The notes beneath the pieces were generated by a model that worked only from the letters and a program-made list of their open reading frames with translations, had not been told where the DNA came from and did no database searches. From Gemmatimonadota bacterium (GTDB lineage: Bacteria > Gemmatimonadota > Gemmatimonadetes > Longimicrobiales > Gaopeijiaceae), in NCBI GenBank assembly GCA_022822325.1, contig JAJEBW010000008.1:1-64000 (forward strand): DNA of 64,000 bases, given 5' to 3'. Shown here in pieces: positions 9,601-19,746 of the stretch (position 1 is its first letter; the number at the start of each line of letters is the position of its first letter). Position numbers and translations under genes: made by a program.

Positions 9601-11292
9601 ATGGGTCCGCTGGGCATGTCCCTGGCGGCCGTCGTGGCGGTGGGTGCCGCGATCGTGGCATACCTCCTGGGCAGAGGGCAGGAGCGTGAGCGGCAACGCG
9701 GAGAGATAGAGGCGGCGCGCGACGAAGCTTCGCGCATACGCATCCAGGCGGAGTCGGAGGCCGCCAATCTGCGCCGGACGGTCAAGCTGGAGGCGAAGGA
9801 AAAGATACTCGCGCTTCGCGAAGCGTGGGAGAAGGAAGAGGATCGGCGCCGGGGCGAGGTGGAGCGCGGAGAGGGCCGGCTGCTCCAGCGCGTGGAGGTG
9901 GCCGACCGCAAGTCCGATCAGCTTGATCGCCGCCAGGAGACGCTGGACGAACGCTTCCGGGAGCTGGAACGGCGCGCCGGGTCGCTGAAGGCCGACGAGT
10001 CGCGGATCGCGCGTCTCCGGACCGAGACCCGGCAGGCGCTGGCCAGGAAGCGAACCGAAACCGAGGAAGAGCTCGCGCGTCTCCGCACCGAGGCAGAGGC
10101 CGAGTTTTCCCGGAAGGGTTCCGAGGCCGAGGCGGCGCTGGCCGAAGCGCAGCGGCGTATGGAGGAGGCGGGGGGACTGACGGCCGAAGAGGCCAGGGAG
10201 CGCATCGTTCGCGATGTGACCGAGGAGGCGAAGGCGCAGGCGGCCAACCGGGTCCGCGAGGTGCGGGAAGAGGCCGAGCGCACCGCCGAGCGGGAGGGGC
10301 GGAAGATCGTGGCGACGGCGATCCAGCGCATGGCCGCCGACGAGACCGCGCAGCTCACCGTTTCGGTGGTTCAGCTTCCCTCGGACGAGATGAAGGGCAG
10401 GATCATCGGGCGCGAGGGCCGCAACATCCGTGCCTTCGAGCAGGCCACCGGGATTGACGTAATCGTCGACGACACCCCGGAGGCGGTGGTTCTGTCGGGC
10501 TACAATCCGATCCGCCGCGAGGTCGCCCGGATCGCCCTCTCGCGCCTCATCGAGGACGGGCGCATCCATCCGGGGCGCATCGAGGAGCTGGTGGCCAAGG
10601 CGGAGGGAGAGGTCGCGGCCGAGATGCGCGAAGCGGCGGAAGAGACCCTCTACGGCCTCGGAATCCATGGCGTGCACCCCGAGATCGTCAGGGTCCTGGG
10701 CAACCTCAGGTTCCGCACCTCCTTCGGCCAGAACCAGTTGGCGCACGCCCGCGAAGTGGCGCTCCTGGCGGGGAACATGGCGGCCGAAATGGGCCTGAAC
10801 GTGCAGCTCGCCCGGCGGGCCGGGGTCCTCCATGACGTCGGCAAGGGACTGACCCACGAACAGGAGCTCTCGCACGTCGAGCTGGGATACCGGCTCTGCA
10901 AGCGGCACCGGGAGCACGACCTGGTCCTCAACGCGATCCTGGCCCACCACGACGAGGAACCCCACCGCTACCCGGAGGCCTGGCTGGTGACGGCCGCCGA
11001 CGCGATCAGCGGCTCCCGTCCGGGGGCGCGCCGCGAGATGTTCGAAGGCTATGTGAAGCGGCTCGAGAAGCTGGAGGAGATCGCCACCGCGCAGCCGGGA
11101 GTCGACCGTTGCTTTGCGATTCAGGCCGGGCGCGAGCTCCGGGTGATGGTGCAACCGAACCGCGTCTCGGACGCCGGAATGGCGAAGATCTCCGAAGAGG
11201 TGGCCCGCCGCATCGAGAACGAACTCCAGTATCCGGGACAGATCAAGATCGTCGTCATTCGCGAGACGCGCGCCATCGACTTCGCGAGGTGA
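9601..11292 (+). CDS. rny: Ribonuclease Y
   Basis: A membrane-anchored endoribonuclease that starts mRNA decay. The 563-aa protein has an N-terminal membrane helix (about residues 5-24, [16 protein letters not shown]), a long Arg/Glu-rich coiled coil (about 25-240), a KH RNA-binding domain ([19 protein letters not shown]), and an HD domain with the metal-binding [12 protein letters not shown] and HHDEEP motifs. The C-terminus matches the family ([17 protein letters not shown]). The 177-nt gap before it contains only a weak promoter-like pair (TTGCGC 9474-9479, CATTAT 9498-9503, 18-nt spacer). Confidence 0.95.
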   Translation: MGPLGMSLAAVVAVGAAIVAYLLGRGQERERQRGEIEAARDEASRIRIQAESEAANLRRTVKLEAKEKILALREAWEKEEDRRRGEVERGEGRLLQRVEVADRKSDQLDRRQETLDERFRELERRAGSLKADESRIARLRTETRQALARKRTETEEELARLRTEAEAEFSRKGSEAEAALAEAQRRMEEAGGLTAEEARERIVRDVTEEAKAQAANRVREVREEAERTAEREGRKIVATAIQRMAADETAQLTVSVVQLPSDEMKGRIIGREGRNIRAFEQATGIDVIVDDTPEAVVLSGYNPIRREVARIALSRLIEDGRIHPGRIEELVAKAEGEVAAEMREAAEETLYGLGIHGVHPEIVRVLGNLRFRTSFGQNQLAHAREVALLAGNMAAEMGLNVQLARRAGVLHDVGKGLTHEQELSHVELGYRLCKRHREHDLVLNAILAHHDEEPHRYPEAWLVTAADAISGSRPGARREMFEGYVKRLEKLEEIATAQPGVDRCFAIQAGRELRVMVQPNRVSDAGMAKISEEVARRIENELQYPGQIKIVVIRETRAIDFAR

Positions 11293-11443
11293 CCGGGCCG
11301 GGCCGGCGCCTCCCTCCACTTCCACTCCGCCCCCGATCCCAGGCCGCAGAAACGATGGCCGACGCCGCTCGCAGCGACGATCCAACCATCCGCTCGCCGC
11401 AGTCCTTCACCGAAACCGATCACCCGAGACCACAGACGAAGAC

Positions 11444-12331
11444 ATGTCCGCAACCATCATTTCAGGAACCGAAATCGCCCGCGCCATCCGCGACGAACTC
11501 AACGCGCAGGTGGCCCAACTGGCCGAAGACGGACGGGTCCCCGGGCTCGCCACCGTCCTGGTCGGAGAGAACCCCGCCAGCCGCCTCTATGTCGGCATGA
11601 AGAACCGCGCGGCCGCCGAGGCGGGGATCCACTCGCGCCAGATCACCCTTCCCGACACCACCACGGAGGACGAGCTCCTCGCGCTGATCGACGAGCTGAA
11701 CCGCGACCCGGCGATCCACGGCATCCTGGTCCAGCTTCCCCTGCCGCGCCGAATCGACGACGCGAAGGTTCTCCTGGCGATCGACCCGGACAAGGATGTG
11801 GACGGATTCCACCCCGTGAATGTGGGACGGCTGGCGACCGGCGACCCCGACGTCCTCGCGCCCTGCACGCCGCGCGGCATCATCGAGATGCTCCTGCGCA
11901 GCGGCGCCGATCCCTCCGGCAAGCATGTGGTGGTGGTGGGAAGATCGAATATCGTGGGCAAGCCGATGGCGCTGCTTCTGCTCCGCAAGGCGCCCGGGGG
12001 GAATGCCACGGTGACGGTCGCGCACAGCCGCACCGCCGACCTGGGCGCCGTCGCTCGCACCGCCGATATCCTGGTCGTAGCGGTGGGCTGGCCCGGAACG
12101 ATCACCCGCGAGATGGTGAAGCCGGGCGCCGTCGTCATCGATGTGGGCACCAACCGCGTGGACGACCCGACGCGCGAACGGGGCTACCGCGTGGTCGGCG
12201 ATGTGGAGTTCGACGAGGTGCGCGAGGTGGCCTCCGCGATTACCCCGGTCCCCGGAGGCGTCGGCCCGATGACGATCGCGATGCTGCTGGCGAATACGGT
12301 GGAGGCGGCGGTGCGGAGGGGGCGGGGTTGA
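11444..12331 (+). CDS. folD: Methylenetetrahydrofolate dehydrogenase / cyclohydrolase
   Basis: Bifunctional one-carbon enzyme converting 5,10-methylene-THF to 10-formyl-THF with NADP. The 295-aa product shows the [16 protein letters not shown] motif (the catalytic Tyr/Lys region), [34 protein letters not shown], the [12 protein letters not shown] stretch, the Rossmann segment [17 protein letters not shown], and [18 protein letters not shown] near the end. Its stop codon overlaps the start of xseA. A folD-xseA-xseB-ispA order is widespread. Confidence 0.96.
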   Translation: MSATIISGTEIARAIRDELNAQVAQLAEDGRVPGLATVLVGENPASRLYVGMKNRAAAEAGIHSRQITLPDTTTEDELLALIDELNRDPAIHGILVQLPLPRRIDDAKVLLAIDPDKDVDGFHPVNVGRLATGDPDVLAPCTPRGIIEMLLRSGADPSGKHVVVVGRSNIVGKPMALLLLRKAPGGNATVTVAHSRTADLGAVARTADILVVAVGWPGTITREMVKPGAVVIDVGTNRVDDPTRERGYRVVGDVEFDEVREVASAITPVPGGVGPMTIAMLLANTVEAAVRRGRG

Positions 12332-13644
12332 GTCAGCGGCGCTTCGATCTCTTTGCGAGCCATGGACGGCCTCCGGCGCCCGACCCGGGTTCGGGTTCGC
12401 GGGACTGGTCGGTCAGCGAACTGAATCGCGAGCTGCGCTCCTGCCTGGAGGGGAACTTCCATCGTCTCTGGGTGACCGGAGAAGTCGCCAACTTCCGCCG
12501 TTACCGGTCGGGTCACTGCTACTTCACCCTCAAGGATCGTCGCGCGCAGTTGAAGTGCGTGATGTTTCGCCGCGATGCCCGGCGCCTTCCCACCGATCCG
12601 GAAGAGGGCATGACGCTGCGCATCTTCGGCGATGTGACGCTGTACGAGGCCCGTGGCAACTGTCAGTTCGTGGCGCGGCGCCTCGAGGCCGATCGCGCGG
12701 AGGGGATGTGGAAGCTGGCCTTCGACAGGCTGCGCGCCCGGCTGGATGCGGAGGGCCTCACCGATTCCGCGCGCAAGCGAGCGATTCCGGAGTTTCCGCG
12801 CACCGTAGGGGTCGTGACTTCGCCCTCCGGGGCGGCCTTGCGCGACATTGTCGCGGTCACGCGGCGGCGGGCGCCCTGGCTGCGGCTTCTGGTGCGCGGA
12901 ACGAGCGTGCAGGGACCCGGATCGGGCGATGAGATCGCGGCGGCGATCAGCGCGCTGGCCGATCGCAATGTGGATGTCATGGTCGTGGCTCGAGGCGGCG
13001 GTTCGATTGAGGACCTCTGGGGATTCAATGTGGAAGCGGTGGCGCGCGCGGTGGCCCAGTGTCCCGTGCCGGTCGTTTCGGGCGTCGGTCACGAGACCGA
13101 CATTACGATCTGCGATCTGGTCGCCGATCTGCGCGCGGCCACTCCCTCTGCGGCGGCCGAGGCGGTCGCGCCCGACGGGGAGTCGCTCTTCCAGCGGCTT
13201 GCCCTTCTGCGCCAGCGTCTGGGAAGGGCGCTTGCACAGCAGGCAAGGCTGAGGCGCTGGCGGCTGGAAAGGGGCCGCGACGACCTGCTCGCCGGTGTCC
13301 GCGGGCGCGTAGCCGGGTACCGGAGCCGACTGGAGCCCGGGCGACTCGCGATGTCGGAGGCTGTGCGGAGGCGGGTGGCGGGGCGGCGGGCGCGACTGGA
13401 GAAGGCGGCTGCGGGGCTGGAGGCGCGCTCGCCGGTATCGACTCTGGCGCGTGGCTACGCGGTCCCGCTGGATGACCGGGGGGCGCTGTTGCGGCGAGCT
13501 GAGGACTTCCGTCCCGCGCGACGCTTTCGCCTGCGAATCGTGGATGGAATCGTGCCGTGCCAGGTGGAGGGGGAGGGATTGGCGAATATGGAAGATGCCG
13601 CCGCCGGGTCTGGAACGAAGAGGGGATCGACCGATGGACGGTGA
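12328..13644 (+). CDS. xseA: Exodeoxyribonuclease VII large subunit
   Basis: Large subunit of the single-strand-specific ExoVII nuclease. The 438-aa protein starts at a TTG that overlaps the folD stop (TTGA). An N-terminal OB fold ([41 protein letters not shown]) is followed by the catalytic core with [14 protein letters not shown], the [16 protein letters not shown] motif and [16 protein letters not shown], then a long coiled-coil region and a C-terminal [17 protein letters not shown] segment. The end overlaps xseB by 11 bp. Confidence 0.95.
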   Translation: MSQRRFDLFASHGRPPAPDPGSGSRDWSVSELNRELRSCLEGNFHRLWVTGEVANFRRYRSGHCYFTLKDRRAQLKCVMFRRDARRLPTDPEEGMTLRIFGDVTLYEARGNCQFVARRLEADRAEGMWKLAFDRLRARLDAEGLTDSARKRAIPEFPRTVGVVTSPSGAALRDIVAVTRRRAPWLRLLVRGTSVQGPGSGDEIAAAISALADRNVDVMVVARGGGSIEDLWGFNVEAVARAVAQCPVPVVSGVGHETDITICDLVADLRAATPSAAAEAVAPDGESLFQRLALLRQRLGRALAQQARLRRWRLERGRDDLLAGVRGRVAGYRSRLEPGRLAMSEAVRRRVAGRRARLEKAAAGLEARSPVSTLARGYAVPLDDRGALLRRAEDFRPARRFRLRIVDGIVPCQVEGEGLANMEDAAAGSGTKRGSTDGR

Positions 13645-13873
13645 CGACGGACTCGATCGCAGACTGGAGCGAATCGAGGAGATTGTGCGGATCCTGGACT
13701 CGGATCTGCTGGGACTGGACGAAGCGCTGGCCCTCTTCGAGGAGGGCGTGGGGCATCTCCGCCATGCCGAGCGCATCCTGTCGCGTACCGAGCTCAGGAT
13801 TCAGGAGTTGGTGGGAGACGACGGCAACGGTCTTCGCGAGGTGAAGATGCGCGGCGCCGAGGACGACGAATGA
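13634..13873 (+). CDS. xseB: Exodeoxyribonuclease VII small subunit
   Basis: Small helical subunit that coats the XseA arms. 79 aa with the family pattern LDRRLERIEEIVRILDSDLLGLDEALALFEEGVGHLRHAERIL. It starts at an ATG inside the end of xseA and its stop overlaps the start of the next gene by 4 bp, so production of both ExoVII subunits is coupled. Confidence 0.93.
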   Translation: MDGDDGLDRRLERIEEIVRILDSDLLGLDEALALFEEGVGHLRHAERILSRTELRIQELVGDDGNGLREVKMRGAEDDE

Positions 13874-14766
13874 TGTTCGGATCCCGCCGCCGCGCCCGCA
13901 TCGAGGCCGCGCTGGAGCGTAGCCTGGAGGCGCTCCCGGCCGATGTGCCGGACCGGATTCTGCGGGCCGCGCGGGATGGGGCGCTGGGCGGGGGGAAGCG
14001 TCTTCGTCCTCATCTGACGGTTGCCGCCTATGACGAGCTGGGCGGAGCGGCCGGCGGCGGCCTGCCCGACGCCATCTTCGATCTCGGAGCGGCCGTCGAG
14101 ACGATCCACGCCTATTCCCTCATCCACGACGACCTCCCCTGCATGGACGATGCCCCGCTCCGCCGCGGCCGCCCCACCGTGCACAGGGCCCATGGGGTCC
14201 GGTCGGCCACCATCGCCGGCGCGGTCCTGATTCCCTGGTCGGCGGCGCGCGCTCACGGGGCCGCGCTGGCGCTGGGGCGGTCGCCCGCGCAGGCGCGGCA
14301 AATCGCTCATGCCCTGTTGGAGGCGGCCGGTCCCCATGGCATGATCGGCGGCCAGGCGCTCGATCTGGAGGCCGAGGGAAAGTCGCTCTCCGAGGCCGGG
14401 CTGGCGCGGCTTCACGGCCTCAAGACCGGCGCACTCCTCACCGCCGCGCTGGATGTGGGCGCTTTGGCCGCGGACGCCACTCCCCGGCGGCGGCGCGCGG
14501 TGGTCGCCTTTGGCAGGAGCCTGGGGCTCGCCTTCCAGGTCATGGACGATGTGCTCGACGCGACCGGATCGGCCGAGACGCTTGGCAAGAAGCCCTCGGA
14601 TGCGGCGCTGGCCAAGTCCACATATGTGTTGTTGCTGGGGGTCGAGGGCGCAAGGGAACGCGCGGCCACCCTCGCCCGGGACGCGGTCCACGCTCTCGAT
14701 CGGGCGGAGCTTGCGGCTCCGGGACTGCGGGAACTGGCGCGGTTCGTTGTCGAACGGGAGCGGTAG
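13870..14766 (+). CDS. ispA: Farnesyl/geranylgeranyl diphosphate synthase (IspA type)
   Basis: Short-chain trans-prenyltransferase that extends isoprenoid diphosphates, feeding quinone and undecaprenol synthesis. 298 aa. The first aspartate-rich motif lies in IHDDLPCMDDAPLRRGRPTVH, and the second in FQVMDDVLDATGSAETLGK. GGGKRLRPHLTVAAY is the N-terminal diphosphate-binding segment. Chain length cannot be fixed from sequence alone. xseB-ispA coupling is common; dxs, which often follows ispA, is absent here, and NAD kinase comes next. Confidence 0.9.
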   Translation: MMFGSRRRARIEAALERSLEALPADVPDRILRAARDGALGGGKRLRPHLTVAAYDELGGAAGGGLPDAIFDLGAAVETIHAYSLIHDDLPCMDDAPLRRGRPTVHRAHGVRSATIAGAVLIPWSAARAHGAALALGRSPAQARQIAHALLEAAGPHGMIGGQALDLEAEGKSLSEAGLARLHGLKTGALLTAALDVGALAADATPRRRRAVVAFGRSLGLAFQVMDDVLDATGSAETLGKKPSDAALAKSTYVLLLGVEGARERAATLARDAVHALDRAELAAPGLRELARFVVERER

Positions 14767-14771
14767 GAATC

Positions 14772-15698
14772 ATGGGCACGGATGCGAACGCAAATGGCGC
14801 CGGCGGGAAACCGGTCTTTTCCCGCATTGCGATCGTCGGTCAGGTCGGCCCGGAAGGACCCGGCGACCGCATCGCCGAAGCCTGCCGCGAGGTGGCGGCC
14901 ATTGCAGGGGAATTCGGATCGGCGGTGGCGGTCGAATCCGGCCTCGCCCCCCATCTCCCCACCGTCAATCCGGCCACCGACCCGATCGATCTCGTCATCT
15001 CCCTCGGCGGCGACGGCACCCTCCTGCGCACGGCCCGCCTCGTCTTCGGACGGCGGGTTCCCGTGCTCGGGATCAATCTGGGCAACCTCGGCTTCCTCAC
15101 CTCCATCTCGCGCGACGGCATCGGCGACGGCCTCCGCACCGTGCTGGCCGGCGACTACGCCCTGGAGGAACGCCGCACTCTGCGCACCGAGATCCTGGAC
15201 GACCGGGGCCGGGTCCGCGCTTCCTTCGCCGCCCTCAACGATGTGGTGGTGCACAAGGCCGGGGTGGCGCAGGTCGTCCGACTCAATCTGCAGGTCGGCC
15301 CCCAGGACCGCCTCGAAGAGATCGGCAGCTTCTCCGGCGACGGCGTCATCGTCAGCACCCCCACCGGATCGACCGCCTATTCGCTCTCGGCGGGCGGACC
15401 CGTCATCGTTCCCCAGCTCAACTGCTTCCTGGTCACTCCCATCCTGCCCCACACCCTCGCCCTGCGCCCCGTCGTGGTTCCCGGCGACGACCAGATCACC
15501 GTGACCGCGCTCGACCGCCGCGAACGGCTCGTCCTTACGGTGGACGGACAGGCGGCCGGACCGATTCACGACGAGGAAAGCGTGGCGATCGGGGTCGGTT
15601 CCTTCCGCGTCTCGCTCGTGCGGTTGCCCGGCCACTCCTTCTTTGCGACGCTGCGGCGGAAGCTGAGCTGGGCGGCCGGTCCGCTTGTCGGCGGCTGA
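14772..15698 (+). CDS. nadK: NAD kinase
   Basis: Makes NADP from NAD using ATP or polyphosphate. The 308-aa protein has the GGDGTLLRTARLV motif with the catalytic Asp, GINLGNLGFLTSISRD, and the NAD-binding GDGVIVSTPTGSTAYSLSAGGP segment. It begins 5 nt after ispA. In many bacteria nadK is followed by recN, as here. Confidence 0.94.
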   Translation: MGTDANANGAGGKPVFSRIAIVGQVGPEGPGDRIAEACREVAAIAGEFGSAVAVESGLAPHLPTVNPATDPIDLVISLGGDGTLLRTARLVFGRRVPVLGINLGNLGFLTSISRDGIGDGLRTVLAGDYALEERRTLRTEILDDRGRVRASFAALNDVVVHKAGVAQVVRLNLQVGPQDRLEEIGSFSGDGVIVSTPTGSTAYSLSAGGPVIVPQLNCFLVTPILPHTLALRPVVVPGDDQITVTALDRRERLVLTVDGQAAGPIHDEESVAIGVGSFRVSLVRLPGHSFFATLRRKLSWAAGPLVGG

Positions 15699-15849
15699 TT
15701 CCCTTCCGGATCCCGTCCCCGTTGGCCATGGCGGCGCCCCGCAGCCCTTGCGAGACCCGCGGCCCTTGCGAGAATTGGCTACGCTCCACTCCGGAGTCGG
15801 CGGCGCGCGCCGAATGCCGCCCGGCGTCATGCCGGGCCGAACCCGCATT

Positions 15850-15885
15850 GCCTCCCGTTGAAATATCGCCTCCCGTTGAAATGTC
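15850..15885 (+). repeat. Perfectly abutting 18-bp tandem duplication before recN
   Basis: Two copies of GCCTCCCGTTGAAATRTC (15850-15867 and 15868-15885) differ at one base and end exactly at the recN ATG. The rest of the 187-nt nadK-recN gap also has a near-duplicate GCCCTTGCGAGA pair about 20 bp apart (around 15750-15775). No ribosome site of normal strength is visible before recN, so the duplication changes the sequence that decides its initiation. Confidence 0.7.
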
Positions 15886-17544
15886 ATGCTGACCACGCTT
15901 CGGATCCGCAACCTCGCCGTTCTCCGGGAAGCGACGCTGCCTCTGACCTCCGGATTGAATGTGATTTCGGGCGAGACGGGGGCCGGAAAATCGGTGGTGA
16001 CGGGGGCGCTCGATTTGCTGTTGGGGGGCCGCGCAACCGGTCGGATGGTGCGCGCGGGAGAGGAGAAGGGGGTGGTGGAGGGCGTCGTCGAGGCGGGCGG
16101 TCTCGCGGATCTGGCCGGGGCGCTCGACGAGATGGGGCTGGAGGCGGAGGATGATCCGCTCCTGCTTCGGCGCGAAATCCGGCGCAAGGGGGGCAGCCGC
16201 GCGTGGGTGAATGGTTCGCCCGCGACGGTCGGGATGCTCCGGCGGATCGGGACGCGACTTGTGGACATCCACGGCCAGCACGAACATCAGCGGCTCCTGT
16301 CGGCGGACTACCAGCAACGCCTGCTCGACGCCTTCGGGGGGTGCGCGGCTCTGGCGGCGGGGGTGGCCGAACGCTTCCGGCGCATCGCCCGGCTGGAAGA
16401 GCGGCTGGGCCAACTCTCGCAGCGACGACGCGAACTCGAGAGCCGCGCCGACTTCATCCGTTTCCGTCTCGGCGAGATCGAGGGGGCGAGGATTCGTCCC
16501 GGCGAAGACGACGATCTCCAGGCGGAGACCGCGCGTCTCGCCCATGCCGACCACCTCCTGCGCGAAACGGGCCGGCTCGCGGCGCTGTTGCACGAGCGCC
16601 AGGATTCGGTGGCCGACCAGCTTGCCGACGCCGCCGACCGCCTGCGCCGGATCGCCGAAATCGACGCGGAGCTGGCTCCCCACGCCGCCGCTCTGGACGA
16701 CGCCTGGCACCGGGTGGCCGACGCGGCATCCGAGCTGCGCTCCTATCGCGATGCCGTGGATCACGATCCCGCCCGCCTCGAGGAGCTCCAGGCCCGGCAG
16801 GCGCTGCTGCAGCGGCTGATGCGCAAGTACGGTCCCACCCTTGAGGAGGTAATCGCGACGGGGAAGGGGTTGGCGCGGGAGCTCGACGAGCTGGAGACCG
16901 CGGAGCTGGACGCGGGAGCCGTCCGGCGGGAGCTGGAAGGAGCGCGCACCGCATGGAATCGGGCCGCGACCGAGGTGTCGGGCCGGCGCCGGGAGGCTGC
17001 GAAGAAGCTGGAGCGCGAGGTGGAGGCCGCGATGCCGGGGCTGGGGCTGAGGGGGGGCCGCTTTCGGGTGGACTTCGAGACGATGACCGAACCCGCCGCC
17101 CGGGGCCGGGAGCGCATACGCTTTCTGGCGACGATGAATCCGGGCTTTCCGCCGGGACCGCTCGCGCGCATCGCCTCGGGGGGCGAGCTGTCGCGCATGA
17201 TGCTGGCGCTGAAGTCGATCCTGGCCGGAATCGACGACCTCCCGACTCTGGTCTTCGACGAGATCGACGCCGGGATCGGGGGGGTGGTGGCGGGGAGGGT
17301 GGGGGAGCGGCTGACGGAGGTGGCGCGGGGCCGCCAGGTCGTGGCGATCACGCACCTGGCGAGGATTGCGGCCCGAGCGGCCAATCACATCGCCGTGCGC
17401 AAGGAAACGGTGGATGGAGCGGCGGAAACGACGCTGATCCGCCTGGACTCCACGCAGCGCATACGGGAGATCGCGCGGATGCTCGGCGGCGACCCGGATT
17501 CGCAGTCGTCGCTGGACCACGCCCGGGAGCTGCTGGGAAGCTGA
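15886..17544 (+). CDS. recN: DNA repair protein RecN
   Basis: SMC-like ATPase that holds DNA ends together during double-strand-break repair. 552 aa. N-terminal Walker A GETGAGKSVV (residues about 27-36), a long coiled-coil middle with a conserved IHGQHEHQRLL motif, then the ABC signature ASGGELSRMMLALKSI and Walker B TLVFDEIDAGIGG, followed by VVAITHLARIAARA. All nucleotide-binding motifs are intact. Last gene of the long forward run; the next gene is convergent, 101 nt away. Confidence 0.95.
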   Translation: MLTTLRIRNLAVLREATLPLTSGLNVISGETGAGKSVVTGALDLLLGGRATGRMVRAGEEKGVVEGVVEAGGLADLAGALDEMGLEAEDDPLLLRREIRRKGGSRAWVNGSPATVGMLRRIGTRLVDIHGQHEHQRLLSADYQQRLLDAFGGCAALAAGVAERFRRIARLEERLGQLSQRRRELESRADFIRFRLGEIEGARIRPGEDDDLQAETARLAHADHLLRETGRLAALLHERQDSVADQLADAADRLRRIAEIDAELAPHAAALDDAWHRVADAASELRSYRDAVDHDPARLEELQARQALLQRLMRKYGPTLEEVIATGKGLARELDELETAELDAGAVRRELEGARTAWNRAATEVSGRRREAAKKLEREVEAAMPGLGLRGGRFRVDFETMTEPAARGRERIRFLATMNPGFPPGPLARIASGGELSRMMLALKSILAGIDDLPTLVFDEIDAGIGGVVAGRVGERLTEVARGRQVVAITHLARIAARAANHIAVRKETVDGAAETTLIRLDSTQRIREIARMLGGDPDSQSSLDHARELLGS

Positions 17545-17645
17545 CCGGGCGATCGCCGGGTTCCCCCGTCATTCGGGCTCCGCCGTTACCGGGGCTCCGC
17601 CGCGCGCATGCGCCACCGCGACCCACCCGGGCTCACCGCGGCCGC

Positions 17646-19307
17646 TTACCAGATCCGGGCAAAGAACCGAAACCCCACCTCCAGCGACTGGCTCACCGGC
17701 GTGGCCCCGCTTCCCCCCGCCGCCCTCCGGTAGATGGCCCGAATTTCGAGCGGCCGCCCCCGCTCCCCCCCCTCCACCGCCCCGGCGCGGTCATACACCA
17801 TCCCGATCAGCAGCTCCCCCAGCGAGGCCCCGCTGCCCGGCACGAGAATCGACGGATCCCCCACCCGGCGCACGGTCCGGCTCCCGGCCCTCCCCGAGGC
17901 TCCCCTTCTCCGCGCGGCCGTCCCGGTCCCGAGCGCTCGCACGCCGCCGCCCGCCGCCTCCTCTTCCGCGACCGCGACCGCGGCCGCCTGGAAGGCGTCC
18001 TCCCCCTTGCGGAAAAACCGGTAGCCCCCCACCACCGCCACCGGTCCGGCCAACCGGTACCAGGGCGCAAGTTCCACGGCCAGATAGTTGCCCGGGGTCC
18101 AGTCCAGCGTCATCTCGGTCGCTCGCGGCGCGAAGGTGGCCACCGGATCGAAGGCGCGCCGCACGGTGGAGCCGGTCATCTGCAGACCGTAGCGCGCATC
18201 GGCCCAGAGCCCGAAGGAGCGGCCCCAGCGTCCATGAACCCATCCGCGCACCTCGATGTCCAGTTGGCGATCGCCGCTGCCCGCATCGAGAAAGTTCCCG
18301 GGATCGTCCTGCGCGCCGGTCGGAAGCCGCGCCATCGCCCCGACCCCCGCCGCCAGCCGGCGGTCTTCCTCCGGGCCGCCGCGTTCGATCAGCCGGGCGT
18401 TGGCGCGCATTTCCACATCGCCGAGGCGCCAGAGCGAGCGCCAGCTCTCGAAGCCGTGGGTGGCCTCGACGCCGAACTGCGGATCGCCGACGAGAGCCAT
18501 GAGATCGTCCCGGGCGAGGGGGGCGCCCGCCAGGGGCAGCGCGCCGAAGGGAACCGAGATCCCGGCCATCCGGAGGGCGTCGGCCAGCTCCGCCAGCCGC
18601 GACTCCAGCGCCGTTGCCGCCACGGAACCCTGGAGCGGGGCGAAGAGACCCCCGTACATCGCCGCGAGGAGTTGCCGGAATGTGCGCGCGTCGGCCAGCC
18701 GTTCGGTTGCGTCGCGACATGCCTGCGAGGCAGGGTCCGCCGCGCAACGCCCCCCGCGATACCCGTCGTAGGCGCCGATCGCGCCCTCGAGTCCCCCGAG
18801 AAACCCCGACACCCGCGCCGGATCGTCGATCCCCGGGCTGAATCCCGCATTGGCCGCACCGCCGCCGGCAACGAAGGCGGTCGCGAACTCGGCCTCGTTC
18901 TGCACCAGCGGCACGAGCGCGCCCACCGTCAGCCAATCGAACACCCCCGCGTCCAGAGCAAGGGGGACGCGCACATCGCTCCGTTCCAGCACCGAGTTCA
19001 TCTCCCCCAGACTCAGCGCCAACCCCGGATCGCCGGTCGCCGACCGCACCGCCGCCTCCGATGCGGCCAGCAGGGGAAGGATCCGGCTGTCCAACGGCCC
19101 GGAAAACCGGCTCGCCAGCGCGGCGGCTCGCAGATCGCGGCCGGGCAGCTCGTGGACTTCGCCAAAGGAAGCGTACCGCCCCAGCAGATCCAGGCGGAGG
19201 TGCCCGCGGGGGACGAGGAGCGACCATGGTTCCTGCGCCGCGGCGGTTGCGGCCGAGAGACCGGCAAGGAGGCAGAGGGAACAGATCGTCGCGCGGCTGC
19301 GGAGCAC
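17646..19307 (-). CDS. Exported, probably outer-membrane beta-barrel protein of unknown function
   Basis: From a GTG at 19307 the protein is 553 aa with a clear Sec signal (LRSRATICSLCLLAGLSAATAAA, cleavage before QEPW). An in-frame GTG at 19377 would add 23 Pro/Arg-rich residues and hide this signal. The remainder alternates polar and aromatic residues, e.g. RQLDIEVRGWVHGRWGRSFGLWADARYGLQMTG and LGELLIGMVYDRAGA, and ends in VSQSLEVGFRFFARIW, a typical barrel C-terminus with terminal aromatic residue. A low-complexity Ala/Gly/Arg stretch interrupts it near 17880-17990. I cannot name the family; it resembles the many Gemmatimonadota-type transporters/porins of unknown cargo. Confidence 0.75.
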   Translation of the reverse strand: MLRSRATICSLCLLAGLSAATAAAQEPWSLLVPRGHLRLDLLGRYASFGEVHELPGRDLRAAALASRFSGPLDSRILPLLAASEAAVRSATGDPGLALSLGEMNSVLERSDVRVPLALDAGVFDWLTVGALVPLVQNEAEFATAFVAGGGAANAGFSPGIDDPARVSGFLGGLEGAIGAYDGYRGGRCAADPASQACRDATERLADARTFRQLLAAMYGGLFAPLQGSVAATALESRLAELADALRMAGISVPFGALPLAGAPLARDDLMALVGDPQFGVEATHGFESWRSLWRLGDVEMRANARLIERGGPEEDRRLAAGVGAMARLPTGAQDDPGNFLDAGSGDRQLDIEVRGWVHGRWGRSFGLWADARYGLQMTGSTVRRAFDPVATFAPRATEMTLDWTPGNYLAVELAPWYRLAGPVAVVGGYRFFRKGEDAFQAAAVAVAEEEAAGGGVRALGTGTAARRRGASGRAGSRTVRRVGDPSILVPGSGASLGELLIGMVYDRAGAVEGGERGRPLEIRAIYRRAAGGSGATPVSQSLEVGFRFFARIW

Positions 19308-19379
19308 GGCAAATCCGGGGCGGAGGGGAGGGCGGGCAGGGGGGACGCGGGGTCCGCGAGTTCGGAAAGATAGCACCTG

Positions 19380-19408
19380 TTGACAGCGCACTCGGCTTCG
19401 TCTACCCT
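19380..19408 (+). promoter_or_regulatory. Promoter of the tRNA-Gly/tRNA-Cys genes
   Basis: TTGACA at 19380-19385, a 17-nt spacer and TACCCT at 19403-19408 lie 29 nt upstream of tRNA-Gly. The first 12 bases are identical to those of the infC promoter. Confidence 0.5.
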
Positions 19409-19436
19409 TCTTGGCCCGACGGAGAGGATCCAACAT

Positions 19437-19509
<73 letters not shown>

Positions 19510-19614
19510 CTTGCTTGCAGGCGGTCCAGGGGCGATGCGGTTGCGGTTCGGCGACGGTCCCCGCACAGGAACCGCCACTGGGGCGACGGCCGCGCAGCCG
19601 CGCCCTTTCTTGTC

Positions 19615-19686
<72 letters not shown>

Positions 19687-19746
19687 CTGCGGTCGTTGGC
19701 GGGGAGTTGGCGCGGCGCCTTCGCCCGTCCTCGACGATCGGACCCG

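Noticed and set aside
8551..11385. 944-codon minus-strand frame opposite the cytochrome and RNase Y genes
   Set aside because: It is the antisense shadow of rny and the cytochrome gene, which have intact domains and motifs.
11293..11443. Possible folate (THF) riboswitch before folD
   Set aside because: No THF or other riboswitch core sequence or stem arrangement is visible in the 151-nt gap.
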